NCBI GenBank assembly: GCA_002862325.1 | Contig: PKCT01000240.1 | Coordinates: forward strand, 1 to 17,537 | DNA from: Phycisphaerae bacterium | GTDB lineage: Bacteria > Planctomycetota > Phycisphaerae > Phycisphaerales > SM1A02 | Direction: 5' to 3' | Length of the DNA: 17,537 nucleotides | Shown here: positions 1-6,454 of the stretch, piece by piece | Position numbering within the stretch: position 1 is the first letter of the stretch | Layout of the letters: each line of letters starts with the position of its first letter | Program-made: the position numbers and the translations under genes | Notes under the pieces: model-generated | What the model saw: only the letters and a program-made list of their open reading frames with translations | Told to the model about the DNA's origin: nothing | The model's database searches: none

Positions 1-800
1 CCGGTGCCGTAGGTGTTCTTCACCATGCCGTCGCGGGTGCAGAGCTGGCCGAACAGGGCGGCCTGCTGATCGCCCGCGATCCCGGCGATGGGAACGGACG
101 CGCCGAGCAGATCCGGATCCGACTCGGCGACCACGCCGCTCGAGGTGACGACCTCCGGCAGAACCTCCCCGGGCACATCGAAGAGCTGGAGCATCTCCGG
201 ATCCCAATCGGCGTCGTGCAGGTTCCAGAGCAGCGTCCGGGAGGCGTTGCTGGCATCGGTCGCATGGACCCGTCCCCCGGTGAGCTTCCAGATGATCCAG
301 GTGTCGATCGTGCCGGCGGCCAGTTCGCCGAGTCCCGCTCGTTCCCGGGCGCCTGGAACGCGGTCGAGCAGCCACTGGAGCTTGCTGCCGGAGAAGTAGG
401 GATCCAGGAGAAGACCGGTCCGCTCCCTCACGAACGACTCGTGACCGGCCTCTCGAAGCTTCTCGGTGACTTCGCTCGTCCGCCGATCCTGCCAGACGAT
501 CGCAGGATGGATCGGCTCGCCGGTCGAACGATCCCAGACCACGATGGTCTCTCGCTGATTCGTGATCCCGATCGCCGCGAGATCGCTCGCCTCGATCCCC
601 GCGTCGGCGATCGCCTTTCGCGTCACCTCGAGCTGCGTCCGCCAGATCTCCTCCGGGTCGTGCTCGACCCAGCCGGGCCGGGGGAAGGACTGGGTGAACT
701 CGGATTGTCCGATGCCGTGCATGCGACCGTCGACGCCGAAGACGATCGAACGGCAGCTGCTCGTTCCGGAATCGATGGCGAGGACGTGGGATTTCGACAT
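1..800 (-). CDS. glpK: Glycerol kinase, 3' end cut off by the window edge
   Basis: FGGY-family kinase that phosphorylates glycerol to sn-glycerol 3-phosphate with ATP in the cytoplasm. The first 266 codons are present and the frame leaves the window at base 1; the family is usually about 500 residues, so roughly the C-terminal half is missing. Visible signatures are the N-terminal phosphate-binding loop AIDSGTSSCR near residue 8, TNQRET near residue 80 (substrate-binding Arg-Glu), VWQDRR, DPYFSGSK (the tyrosine that contacts glycerol), and AGDQQAALFGQ just before the edge (catalytic aspartate region). The ATG at 798-800 is chosen because GGAGG lies six bases upstream. The loop reads DSGTSSC where E. 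coli GlpK has DQGTTSS. It is the last gene of a minus-strand run and follows a DinB-like gene after 87 bases. Family assignment is firm; glycerol rather than another polyol is a strong inference from the sequence pattern. Confidence 0.93.
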   Translation of the reverse strand, partial: MSKSHVLAIDSGTSSCRSIVFGVDGRMHGIGQSEFTQSFPRPGWVEHDPEEIWRTQLEVTRKAIADAGIEASDLAAIGITNQRETIVVWDRSTGEPIHPAIVWQDRRTSEVTEKLREAGHESFVRERTGLLLDPYFSGSKLQWLLDRVPGARERAGLGELAAGTIDTWIIWKLTGGRVHATDASNASRTLLWNLHDADWDPEMLQLFDVPGEVLPEVVTSSGVVAESDPDLLGASVPIAGIAGDQQAALFGQLCTRDGMVKNTYGT

Positions 801-887
801 GAGACACCTCCCGGTGCAGTCTATCGGCGGCGGGAAACCGTTCATGTCCTTCGCGGTCGAACCTTCGACCCATCGCGAGCCGGGACA

Positions 888-1412
888 TCAACCGGAAGAC
901 AGAGCCCCCAGTCCGATCGCCCGTCGCCAGTGACTCACCTGACCCATGTGCATCATGATGTGGTTGTTCACCATGAACGCGATGGCGGCGCCGGCCAGCG
1001 GAAGCTTGTCCCGGAACCCCTCGACCGGATTCTCCGCCTCGATCCGCTCCGCCGAGAGCTCGGGAATGGCCTCGAGGACCGTTTCGTAGGCCGACTTGAA
1101 ATACGGCATCACCACGGACTTGGCTGGATAGCACGACGCGTCGGATGTGCAGTCGTTGCCCGCTTCGAGGTTCGACTCGTCGAACGGGCACGGCATGACC
1201 AGATCCTCGCGACCCATGAAGCCGGCGAGGATCCGATTCGGATAGATCGCGAGGTGACCGTAGATGAAGGCGGGGTGGGTCGCACCCTCGATCGCGATCT
1301 CGGCCCAACGGTCTTCGGGGATGCCCTCCGCCAACGACAAGGCGTACCCGAGGCTCATGCGGCCACCGGGCACGGCGATTTCGGAGAAGAGTTGGGGCGA
1401 CGTCAGTGACAT
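888..1412 (-). CDS. DinB-like four-helix-bundle protein
   Basis: Protein of 174 residues resembling the DinB/YfiT superfamily, whose members are four-helix bundles binding a divalent metal through three histidines. Some use bacillithiol or mycothiol as co-substrate, but the role of this one is unknown. Candidate ligands are H53 in FIYGHLA and H151 and H155 in NNHIMMHMGQ, matching the family's first-helix His and late HxxxH. There is no signal peptide or membrane helix, so it should be cytoplasmic. It has an unusual Cys cluster (CTSDASC) near residues 88-94. The start MSLTSPQ at 1412 fits the domain start; an open frame continues upstream to 2117 but overlaps the adenylyltransferase gene and has shadow-like composition. 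It sits 118 bases downstream of that gene and 87 bases upstream of glpK, in the same direction. The fold is likely; the function is not known. Confidence 0.8.
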   Translation of the reverse strand: MSLTSPQLFSEIAVPGGRMSLGYALSLAEGIPEDRWAEIAIEGATHPAFIYGHLAIYPNRILAGFMGREDLVMPCPFDESNLEAGNDCTSDASCYPAKSVVMPYFKSAYETVLEAIPELSAERIEAENPVEGFRDKLPLAGAAIAFMVNNHIMMHMGQVSHWRRAIGLGALSSG

Positions 1413-1530
1413 GGGAGGACTCCAGTGAGGATGATCGAGGACCTGGAATGGATGGTAGCGAATGCTCGACGAAAAATCGGCGACCGCAACGATCGGCGAA
1501 GCGTCCGGACGTTCCGTTCGGGACCTGTGG

Positions 1531-2622
1531 TCAGAGCCCCACGAATCTCGAGAGCACACCTCTCGCCCACGCTGGATCCGAGTCCCCCTCGACGACGGCG
1601 CGACCATCCTCGAAGATCGTGAGCATGACGGCGTGACCGTCCGCGGTTCGCACCGCCTCGAGTTCGCCATGGACCACGCCGTCGCGACGCTCGAAGCGCC
1701 CGGACGACTGCAACCGCTCGAGGATACGGGCCAGATCGACGTCCGCTCCATCACCGCGGATCTGCACCCCGGCCTTGCCACAGAGCGGGCGGACGCGATC
1801 GGGAGGCGCATCCAGGAACTCGAAGCGACGCGAACCGCAGCAGACGCACTCCTCGTGGTCCTCGATGCGCACCCGGAGACGCGAGGTCTGATTGGTCCAT
1901 GCGTCGATCGACCAAAGGGACCGGTCCAGATGTTGGAGATCGCCCACGAGCAGCTTGATCGCCTCGGTGACCTGTCGCGACGCGACCTGGGCCGTGACCG
2001 ATCCGAGCACGCCGGCGGTGTCGCACGTCTCCACGATTCCCGCGGCCGGTGGATCCGGATAGATGCACCGAAGGCACGGGGTCGCCTCCGCGGGCGTCCA
2101 TCGCACCAGAGCGCCATCCCCCGCCCCCCCGCGGGCCAACACCGGCATCGTCATGCCCCGGGTCCCGACCGCGCCGGCGTAGAGATAGGGAATTCGGTGC
2201 TTCACGGCCACGTCGTTCACGAGGTATCGGGTCTCGAAATTGTCGAGACCGTCCACGATCAGGTCGACCCCTTCGGTGAGACCCTCGACGTTCTCCGAGG
2301 AGATATCCTCGACGAAGGCCCGGACCCGGACCTCCGGATCGATGCGCCCGAGTCGAGTTCGAGCCGCCTCGGCCTTCGGCGTTGATCGAGCGGCATCCTT
2401 CTCGCTGAAGAGGACCTGCCGCGACAGATTCGAATACTCGACCAGGTCGCGGTCGACGATCACCAGCGTGCCGACGCCGCTCCGGGCCAAGAGTTCCGCC
2501 GTCACCGTCCCCAGCGCTCCGCAACCGACGATCAGGACGGTCGCGTCCCGCAACGCATCCTGACCCGCCCGGCCGATGACCGGAAGCCCCGTCTGTCGAA
2601 GGTGTCGCTCCAAACGACTCAT
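1531..2622 (-). CDS. ThiF/MoeB-family E1-like adenylyltransferase
   Basis: Protein of 363 residues of the HesA/MoeB/ThiF family, which adenylates the C-terminal glycine of a small ubiquitin-like sulfur carrier (MoaD or ThiS type). The nucleotide loop is GCGALG (33-38), followed by D57, N65 and R68 in VDRDLVEYSNLSRQ, K83 and D127 in GLDNFETR. Zinc ligands are C183/C186 (PCLRC) and C259/C262, and C200 in ETCDTAG is the candidate catalytic cysteine. After about residue 275 there is no rhodanese domain. Instead there is the LCG..VQI segment and a final FEDGRAVVEG..DPAWARGVLSRFVG block, which I recall from many ThiF-like proteins. The ATG overlaps the sodN stop as ATGA, so translation is probably coupled to sodN. 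No ThiS, MoaD or other carrier gene is in view. Molybdopterin, thiamine or another sulfur-transfer role cannot be decided here; a link to Ni-SOD is only suggested by position. Confidence 0.9.
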   Translation of the reverse strand: MSRLERHLRQTGLPVIGRAGQDALRDATVLIVGCGALGTVTAELLARSGVGTLVIVDRDLVEYSNLSRQVLFSEKDAARSTPKAEAARTRLGRIDPEVRVRAFVEDISSENVEGLTEGVDLIVDGLDNFETRYLVNDVAVKHRIPYLYAGAVGTRGMTMPVLARGGAGDGALVRWTPAEATPCLRCIYPDPPAAGIVETCDTAGVLGSVTAQVASRQVTEAIKLLVGDLQHLDRSLWSIDAWTNQTSRLRVRIEDHEECVCCGSRRFEFLDAPPDRVRPLCGKAGVQIRGDGADVDLARILERLQSSGRFERRDGVVHGELEAVRTADGHAVMLTIFEDGRAVVEGDSDPAWARGVLSRFVGL

Positions 2623-3167
2623 GGAGACGCTGGATACCACGGCGCCGCGACGGCGATGGCGGCGTCGAGTCGATCGGCGGCCGACGGATCGAGCGACTGC
2701 GCCGCATTCATCGCCGCGGTCGAGATCGCGTGGAACGCGGCGAGCTTCCGGTGGTACGCCTCGACCGCCTCCGAGCCGGCACCAGGCGCAGGCGCCTTGA
2801 CCCGTTGCGTCACGAAGTACCAGGCGACGGTGTGCTGGATGCGCTCGCCATGCTCCTCCTTGACCATCACCCAACGGGTGATGGTGTTCAGCGACGTCGC
2901 GTCGACTCGTCCCGCGAGTTCGACGATCTGCTTCGACGCCTTCCGCATGGTGTGGGCATCGAGCAGCATCCGTTCGATCTCGGCATGGTCGTCGTAGATC
3001 CCGCACGGAACCTCGCAATGGGCCGGGGCCGCGGTCGCCAGGGCGGCGCGAACGGCCTCCGCCGTGGCCGTCGAATCCGGAGAGGCCGAAGCGGGACGGA
3101 GGATGCTGGCGAATAGACTGCCGGCGACGATGCCGCCGAGAAGGGCTGCGAGAACGGTGCGATTCAT
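2619..3167 (-). CDS. sodN: Nickel superoxide dismutase precursor with export leader
   Basis: Ni-dependent superoxide dismutase converting superoxide to O2 and H2O2. The hallmark nickel hook HCEVPCGIY lies at residues 50-58: H50, C51 and C55 would be His1, Cys2 and Cys6 of the mature enzyme, and Y58 the conserved Tyr9. The helical body follows, with the family-like KEEHGERIQHTVAWYFVTQRV. The precursor has 182 residues; cleavage before H50 leaves 133, somewhat longer than the roughly 117 of Streptomyces. The leader is 49 residues and starts with a Sec-type signal (MNRTVLAALLGGIVAGSLF) ending at PASA-S around 28. A second AxA site (A47-P-A49) sits exactly before H50. The start at 3167 is preceded by AGGAG eight bases away; a longer frame opens at 3188 but has no such site. 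No SodX-type maturation protease is visible nearby. The gene overlaps the following adenylyltransferase by ATGA. Assignment is firm; secretion is inferred from the leader. Confidence 0.95.
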   Translation of the reverse strand: MNRTVLAALLGGIVAGSLFASILRPASASPDSTATAEAVRAALATAAPAHCEVPCGIYDDHAEIERMLLDAHTMRKASKQIVELAGRVDATSLNTITRWVMVKEEHGERIQHTVAWYFVTQRVKAPAPGAGSEAVEAYHRKLAAFHAISTAAMNAAQSLDPSAADRLDAAIAVAAPWYPASP

Positions 3168-3801
3168 GGAAAAGACTCCTGCGAACAAGGATGACCGGCT
3201 TCAGAACCCCGAGCGGAAGTCCCTCGGGCACGATGAGCCTAGCGATCTCGACCGCACGCCGGTGGTGTGGGGCGAAAATCTCACCGAGCGACGTCGCCGC
3301 GTCGCCGTGGCCCTGGTCCAGGACCGAATCGCCGCCCTGATGGATCTCCTGGACGCCCGGATCCCCCGCACCTTCATCCAGACCGGCGCCGCGACCTGTG
3401 CCGAGGTGCGTCTCTCCGACGAGGAATCGAGCCATCGCTTCCTTCGAATCTCGTTTTCGATCCCGGAGTCCGGATTGGATGCGGCACGTCGACTTCTGAT
3501 GACGGAAGGCTGGCGAGATGCGGTTCCAGGTTCGGATCGGGGCATCATCCAGGTCGCACATCGACTGGGGCGACGCCCCCACTTCGTGCTCATCGACGGC
3601 CAGGACGATCCGCTCGACGGCCCGGACGCCCCGCATCCCCTCAGCACGGAAGGGCGAGCCCTTCGGCGCCGCAGACTTCATCGAGCGACGATCGCTCCGA
3701 AACTGGTGATGAGCCGGACCCGAGATCATCGGAGCGAGGGGCGAAGCGACCTCGAGACGATCGAAATCCATCTCCGCGTCGAGTCCGGCGGTCGGCACTG
3801 A
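3166..3801 (+). CDS. Hypothetical protein, divergent from sodN
   Basis: Open frame of 211 codons with the strong G/C third-position bias of neighbouring real genes, so probably coding; no family recognised. The product is charged, with no signal peptide or membrane helix. A more ordered stretch reads roughly RTFIQTGAATCAEVRLSDEE and then RFLRISFSIPESGLDAARRLL, suggesting an alpha/beta core. The tail is Arg/His-rich (EGRALRRRRLHRATIAPK). The start is uncertain. The ATG at 3166 shares the CATG palindrome with the sodN start on the other strand and has no clear ribosome site. In-frame GTGs at 3262 and 3265 would leave about 95 bases for two divergent promoters and may be the true start. The long antisense frame over this stretch looks like a shadow. 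The gene converges on rpsG across the hairpin at 3835-3862. Confidence 0.6.
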   Translation: MEKTPANKDDRLQNPERKSLGHDEPSDLDRTPVVWGENLTERRRRVAVALVQDRIAALMDLLDARIPRTFIQTGAATCAEVRLSDEESSHRFLRISFSIPESGLDAARRLLMTEGWRDAVPGSDRGIIQVAHRLGRRPHFVLIDGQDDPLDGPDAPHPLSTEGRALRRRRLHRATIAPKLVMSRTRDHRSEGRSDLETIEIHLRVESGGRH

Positions 3802-3834
3802 GCGGAAGCGTCCGGGGCCGGAATCCTTCACGAA

Positions 3835-3862
3835 AACCGCCCCTCCCGGAGGAGAGGCGGTT
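3835..3862 (-). terminator. Rho-independent terminator after rpsG
   Basis: Twelve-position stem with one mismatch (AACCGCCCCTCC against GGAGAGGCGGTT) and the tetraloop CGGA, lying between two converging genes. On the minus strand the hairpin is followed by a TTTT run (3833-3836 on plus reads AAAA), so it suits termination of rpsL-rpsG, 31 bases past the rpsG stop. The plus side has no T run, so it would end the hypothetical gene less well. Confidence 0.8.
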
Positions 3863-3893
3863 GGATGGATCGAGCGGGATTGCGTCTATCGCT

Positions 3894-4394
3894 TCAGCGG
3901 CCGCGACCGAAGTGGGCGAAGGCCCGGTTGGCCTCGGCCATGCGGTGGGTGTTTTCGCGGGTGGTGACCGCCTTGCCTTCGTTGTGAGCGGCATCCCAGA
4001 GCTCCTTCGCCAGACGACGGTGGATGGGCTTGCCTCGTTCTTCCCGAGCGGCGGTGATGATCCAGCGGAAGGTCAGCGACTGCTGACGTCGTCGGTTGAG
4101 CTGCATCGGGACCTGGTAGTTGGTACCGCCGACGCGCTTCGAACGAACTTCCACCGACGGGCGCACGTTATCGAGTGCGAGGTGGAAGACTTCCAGGGCC
4201 GTGGGCGGAAGCTCCGGGGCCTTCCCGTCGTCCAACCGCTTCTGGATCTCGTCGAAGCAGGAGTAGACGATCCGCGTCGCGGTCGCCTTGTTGCCGCCCT
4301 TCATCATGCAGTTGATGAAGCGGGAGAGAACCAGATCGCCGAACTGGGGATCGGGCTGGAGCTGCTGCTCCGCGTAGGTGATACGTCCTGCCAT
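3894..4394 (-). CDS. rpsG: Small ribosomal subunit protein S7
   Basis: Primary binder of the 3' major domain of 16S rRNA, nucleating assembly of the 30S head. The 166-residue product has the S7 signature VRPSVEVRSKRVGGTNYQVP in its middle and the typical C-terminus TTRENTHRMAEANRAFAHF. It is about ten residues longer than E. coli S7, partly through a loop DDGKAPELPP near residues 60-70. The ATG at 4394 is supported by AAGGAG eight bases upstream and by the standard MAGR opening; an upstream in-frame start at 4424 would lie in the leader palindrome. It follows rpsL by 227 bases, wider than usual, and is not followed by fusA or tuf. The terminator at 3835-3862 closes the transcript. Confidence 0.97.
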   Translation of the reverse strand: MAGRITYAEQQLQPDPQFGDLVLSRFINCMMKGGNKATATRIVYSCFDEIQKRLDDGKAPELPPTALEVFHLALDNVRPSVEVRSKRVGGTNYQVPMQLNRRRQQSLTFRWIITAAREERGKPIHRRLAKELWDAAHNEGKAVTTRENTHRMAEANRAFAHFGRGR

Positions 4395-4420
4395 GAGTCG
4401 AACTCCTTGAAGGCTCGTCC

Positions 4421-4442
4421 GCACTCGACGATCGTCGAGTGC
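4421..4442. repeat. Perfect 22-bp palindrome in the rpsG leader
   Basis: GCACTCGACGATCGTCGAGTGC is its own reverse complement. It lies 27 bases upstream of the rpsG start and about 10 bases before its AAGGAG site. In RNA it could form a hairpin of 8-9 bp with a short loop. E. coli S7 represses its own translation by binding the S12-S7 intercistronic RNA, so a similar control element is possible here; a DNA-binding site is the alternative. The inverted symmetry is certain, the role is not. Confidence 0.6.
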
Positions 4443-4573
4443 CTTCGTTCATCGGGGCCGGGGACATGGAGATTCCCAGGGTCGGTTGGTCCCGATTACT
4501 TGCCGAGAGGCTGTCGTGCCGAGTCGAATGCCGTCCGGCGACCGTCGCCGGGGCCCTCGCTCGACGAGGGGTG

Positions 4574-4590
4574 AACCCCCACCGGGGGTT
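4574..4590. repeat. Small hairpin in the rpsL-rpsG spacer
   Basis: AACCCCC, a three-base loop and GGGGGTT form a 7-bp stem 31 bases beyond the rpsL stop. There is no T run after it on the minus strand, so it is more likely an mRNA processing or stability structure, or part of the S7 leader fold, than a terminator. Confidence 0.4.
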
Positions 4591-4621
4591 GGAAGGTCTC
4601 CACGAGAGAAGACCGGTTGAA

Positions 4622-5002
4622 TCACTTGCCGCCCTTGGCTCGCTTGACGCCGTACTTCGAACGGCCCTGCTTTCGGCCGTCGACGCCGAGGCAGTCGAGC
4701 GAACCGCGAACCACGTGGTATCGCACACCGGGGAGGTCGCGTACACGACCCCCGCGAACGAGCACGATCGAGTGCTCCTGGAGGTTGTGCCCCTCACCGC
4801 CGATGTAGGCCGTCACTTCCTTGCCGTTGGAGAGCCGTACACGGCAGACCTTTCGGAGCGCCGAGTTGGGCTTCTTGGGGGTGACCGTACGGACCTGGAG
4901 GCAGACGCCTCGACGCTGCGGGCACGCGTCAAGGTCGCGGACCTTGGACTTTGCCGCTTGCGGTCGACGGGGCTTGCGAACGAGTTGGTTGATGGTCGGC
5001 AT
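4622..5002 (-). CDS. rpsL: Small ribosomal subunit protein S12
   Basis: Decoding-centre protein of the 30S subunit, 126 residues, close to the family length. It opens MPTINQLVRKPR and carries VTPKKPNSALRK (K43, K44), IGGEGHNLQEHS and LPGVRYHVVRGSLDC, ending SKYGVKRAK. The streptomycin-contact residue at position 88 is arginine (GGRVRDLPG; codon CGC at 4741-4739) where E. coli has lysine; K43 and P91 are unchanged. The start at 5002 is the conserved MPT; an in-frame extension to 5023 is not needed. A promoter lies 48-76 bases upstream. rpsG follows in the same direction. Confidence 0.98.
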   Translation of the reverse strand: MPTINQLVRKPRRPQAAKSKVRDLDACPQRRGVCLQVRTVTPKKPNSALRKVCRVRLSNGKEVTAYIGGEGHNLQEHSIVLVRGGRVRDLPGVRYHVVRGSLDCLGVDGRKQGRSKYGVKRAKGGK

Positions 5003-5049
5003 GAAGGGTCTCGAACGGACCAAGGGGTGGGTTTCAGAGCGAATCGAAA

Positions 5050-5078
5050 AGCATACCCAAACCCCTCCTACTCGGCAA
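5050..5078 (-). promoter_or_regulatory. Promoter of rpsL-rpsG
   Basis: On the minus strand, TTGCCG (5078-5073) and TATGCT (5055-5050) are separated by exactly 17 bases. Each matches the sigma-70 type consensus at four of six positions. The -10 box ends 48 bases before the rpsL start. The interval between rpsL and rnhA is only 100 bases, so this is the best place for the operon promoter. Confidence 0.6.
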
Positions 5079-5102
5079 GATCCCTTTCACGACCGGCCCG
5101 AT

Positions 5103-5573
5103 TCACGCGGGGTCGCCACCGGCCTCGCGGATGCCAGCCTTGACAAGGGCGTCGCAGCGCTCGTTCTCAGGATGCCCCGTGTGGCCCCGAACCCAAGTCA
5201 CATCGAGGTCGAGCCGCTGAGACAGGCCGTCCAGACTCTCCCATAAATCCCTGTTGAGGACCGGCTTGCGCTTTCCAGACACTTTCCGAGTCCAGCCATT
5301 GGCCTTCCAACCCGGCATCCATTCGGTCAGCCCTTTCAGGACGTATTGGCTGTCCGCGACCACCTCGACGCGAGGGCGGGGCGTGGCGGCATCATCAAGC
5401 ACACGCTCGAGACCGCGGATCACGGCGGTCAACTCCATGCGGTTGTTGGTCGAATCGGGCTCGCCGCCGTGCGACTCAACCCGATCCCCCTCCGAGCGAT
5501 CCAGGACGAAGGCCCAGCCACCGGGGCCGGGATTGGGGGCACAGCCACCGTCGGTGTAGAGCACGTACGACAC
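5103..5573 (-). CDS. rnhA: Ribonuclease HI
   Basis: Cleaves the RNA strand of RNA-DNA hybrids (R-loops, primers) in the cytoplasm with two metal ions. The 156-residue product is the usual single-domain length. Acidic residues of the active site are D8 in YTDGGCAPNPGPGG, E47 in NNRMELTAVI, D74 in VADSQYV and the aspartate of NERCDALV; the flexible-loop histidine is in VRGHTGHPEN. The basic helix (GWKANGWTRKVSGKRKPV) is present. No upstream ATG fits the domain start. The GTG at 5573 is chosen because GAGAGG lies six bases before it and the domain begins at once (MSYVLYTDGG). It follows a DinB-like gene by 80 bases in the same direction. Confidence 0.96.
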   Translation of the reverse strand: MSYVLYTDGGCAPNPGPGGWAFVLDRSEGDRVESHGGEPDSTNNRMELTAVIRGLERVLDDAATPRPRVEVVADSQYVLKGLTEWMPGWKANGWTRKVSGKRKPVLNRDLWESLDGLSQRLDLDVTWVRGHTGHPENERCDALVKAGIREAGGDPA

Positions 5574-5653
5574 GCCGATCCTCTCAATGCAGTCGAACCA
5601 GGGCCGAACGACGATCGCTGGCCTGGGATGCGAAGGCGTAGCGTACTCCCGAA

Positions 5654-6181
5654 TCACCAGTCCCCGGCGTAGCCGACCTTGAAGTCGCCCGCCTGGTGGT
5701 CGGTGAGCTGGTGCAGGCGTTTCGCGACCTGACGCAAGTGCAGCGCATCGTGCGCGCACCAGGAGGCAAGCAGATCGCCAGCCCGCATCGCACCGTGGAC
5801 CGGATGCTGGAGGCGAGGATGGATCGCCGCCTGCGTGAAATCCGAGTCGATGGCAGTCCTGAGCCATTCGAGCTTGGCTCGCCGGACCGCGGCCAGCTCC
5901 CGCAGAACCTCGTCCAACCGCCGTTCTCGATACCCGCGTTCCCGTGCCGCAGCCTCGGGATCGATCCTTGGCCAATCGGTGCCTGGGGATTCCAACACGA
6001 GCCGAAGCCTGGTTCCGAAGTCGTCCAGATCCTCATCCACGAGGTGACAGACCACTTCAATGATCGACCAATCCGCCTCGCTCGGACGCCACCGAGCGTC
6101 CTCTTCGGAGCATCCCAGAAGCAGCGCGTTCAGTGCTGGGGGGAATCGATCCAGTCGATCAATCATCCAACGGACATCCAT
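5654..6181 (-). CDS. DinB-like metal-binding four-helix protein
   Basis: Protein of 175 residues with the DinB_2-type pattern: H46 in IIEVVCHLVDED, then H144 and H148 in WCAHDALHLRQ, giving the three-histidine metal site. An Arg/Glu-rich helix (ERGYRERRLDEVLREL) lies between. It is a cytoplasmic single domain; the biochemical role is unknown. The start MDVRWMIDRL at 6181 fits the first helix. The frame stays open to 6361, and an ATG at 6283 (MAGRVKF) is possible, but the upstream stretch is AT-rich and looks like promoter DNA. It is only distantly similar to the DinB-like gene at 888-1412. It may be cotranscribed with rnhA and diverges from rpmF. Confidence 0.8.
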   Translation of the reverse strand: MDVRWMIDRLDRFPPALNALLLGCSEEDARWRPSEADWSIIEVVCHLVDEDLDDFGTRLRLVLESPGTDWPRIDPEAAARERGYRERRLDEVLRELAAVRRAKLEWLRTAIDSDFTQAAIHPRLQHPVHGAMRAGDLLASWCAHDALHLRQVAKRLHQLTDHQAGDFKVGYAGDW

Positions 6182-6354
6182 GTCCAAATTGGACCATGGA
6201 TCAGGCCGTTTGAGAACCCCTCGATCGTTCCGCCCGACATTCGACCCTGCGGCGGTCAAAACAAACTTCACTCGACCAGCCATGGTCTCACATAAATATC
6301 TATTTTGTAACGGCTTATGCTTCACAACAAGACCTCGCGTCGTGTCGAGTCGCA

Positions 6355-6383
6355 TTGACAATCAGTCCGGGGTTCCCTACGCT
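6355..6383 (+). promoter_or_regulatory. Promoter of the rpmF-plsX-fab cluster
   Basis: A perfect TTGACA (6355-6360), a 17-base spacer and TACGCT (6378-6383, three of six) lie about 70 bases before rpmF. The surrounding 273-base gap (6182-6454) between the divergent genes holds no further gene that I can support. Its AT-rich part, about 6285-6320, probably carries the promoter of the minus-strand DinB-like gene, but I could not fix its boxes. Confidence 0.6.
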
Positions 6384-6454
6384 ACGTGGCTCGAATCCCG
6401 GATCCCGCCGTCGGTCCGGAGCCAGCCGTACACCCATCACCGGATTTTCTTCCG

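Noticed and set aside
216..1409. A 397-codon plus-strand frame over glpK and the first DinB-like gene
   Set aside because: Both minus-strand genes have family motifs and ribosome sites; the plus frame is Arg/Asp-rich shadow sequence.
2623..3831. A long N-terminal extension of the adenylyltransferase frame, upstream to 3831
   Set aside because: It crosses sodN in another frame and the hypothetical gene antisense. The ThiF domain begins at MSRLERHLRQTG (2622) and the ATGA overlap with sodN explains the start.
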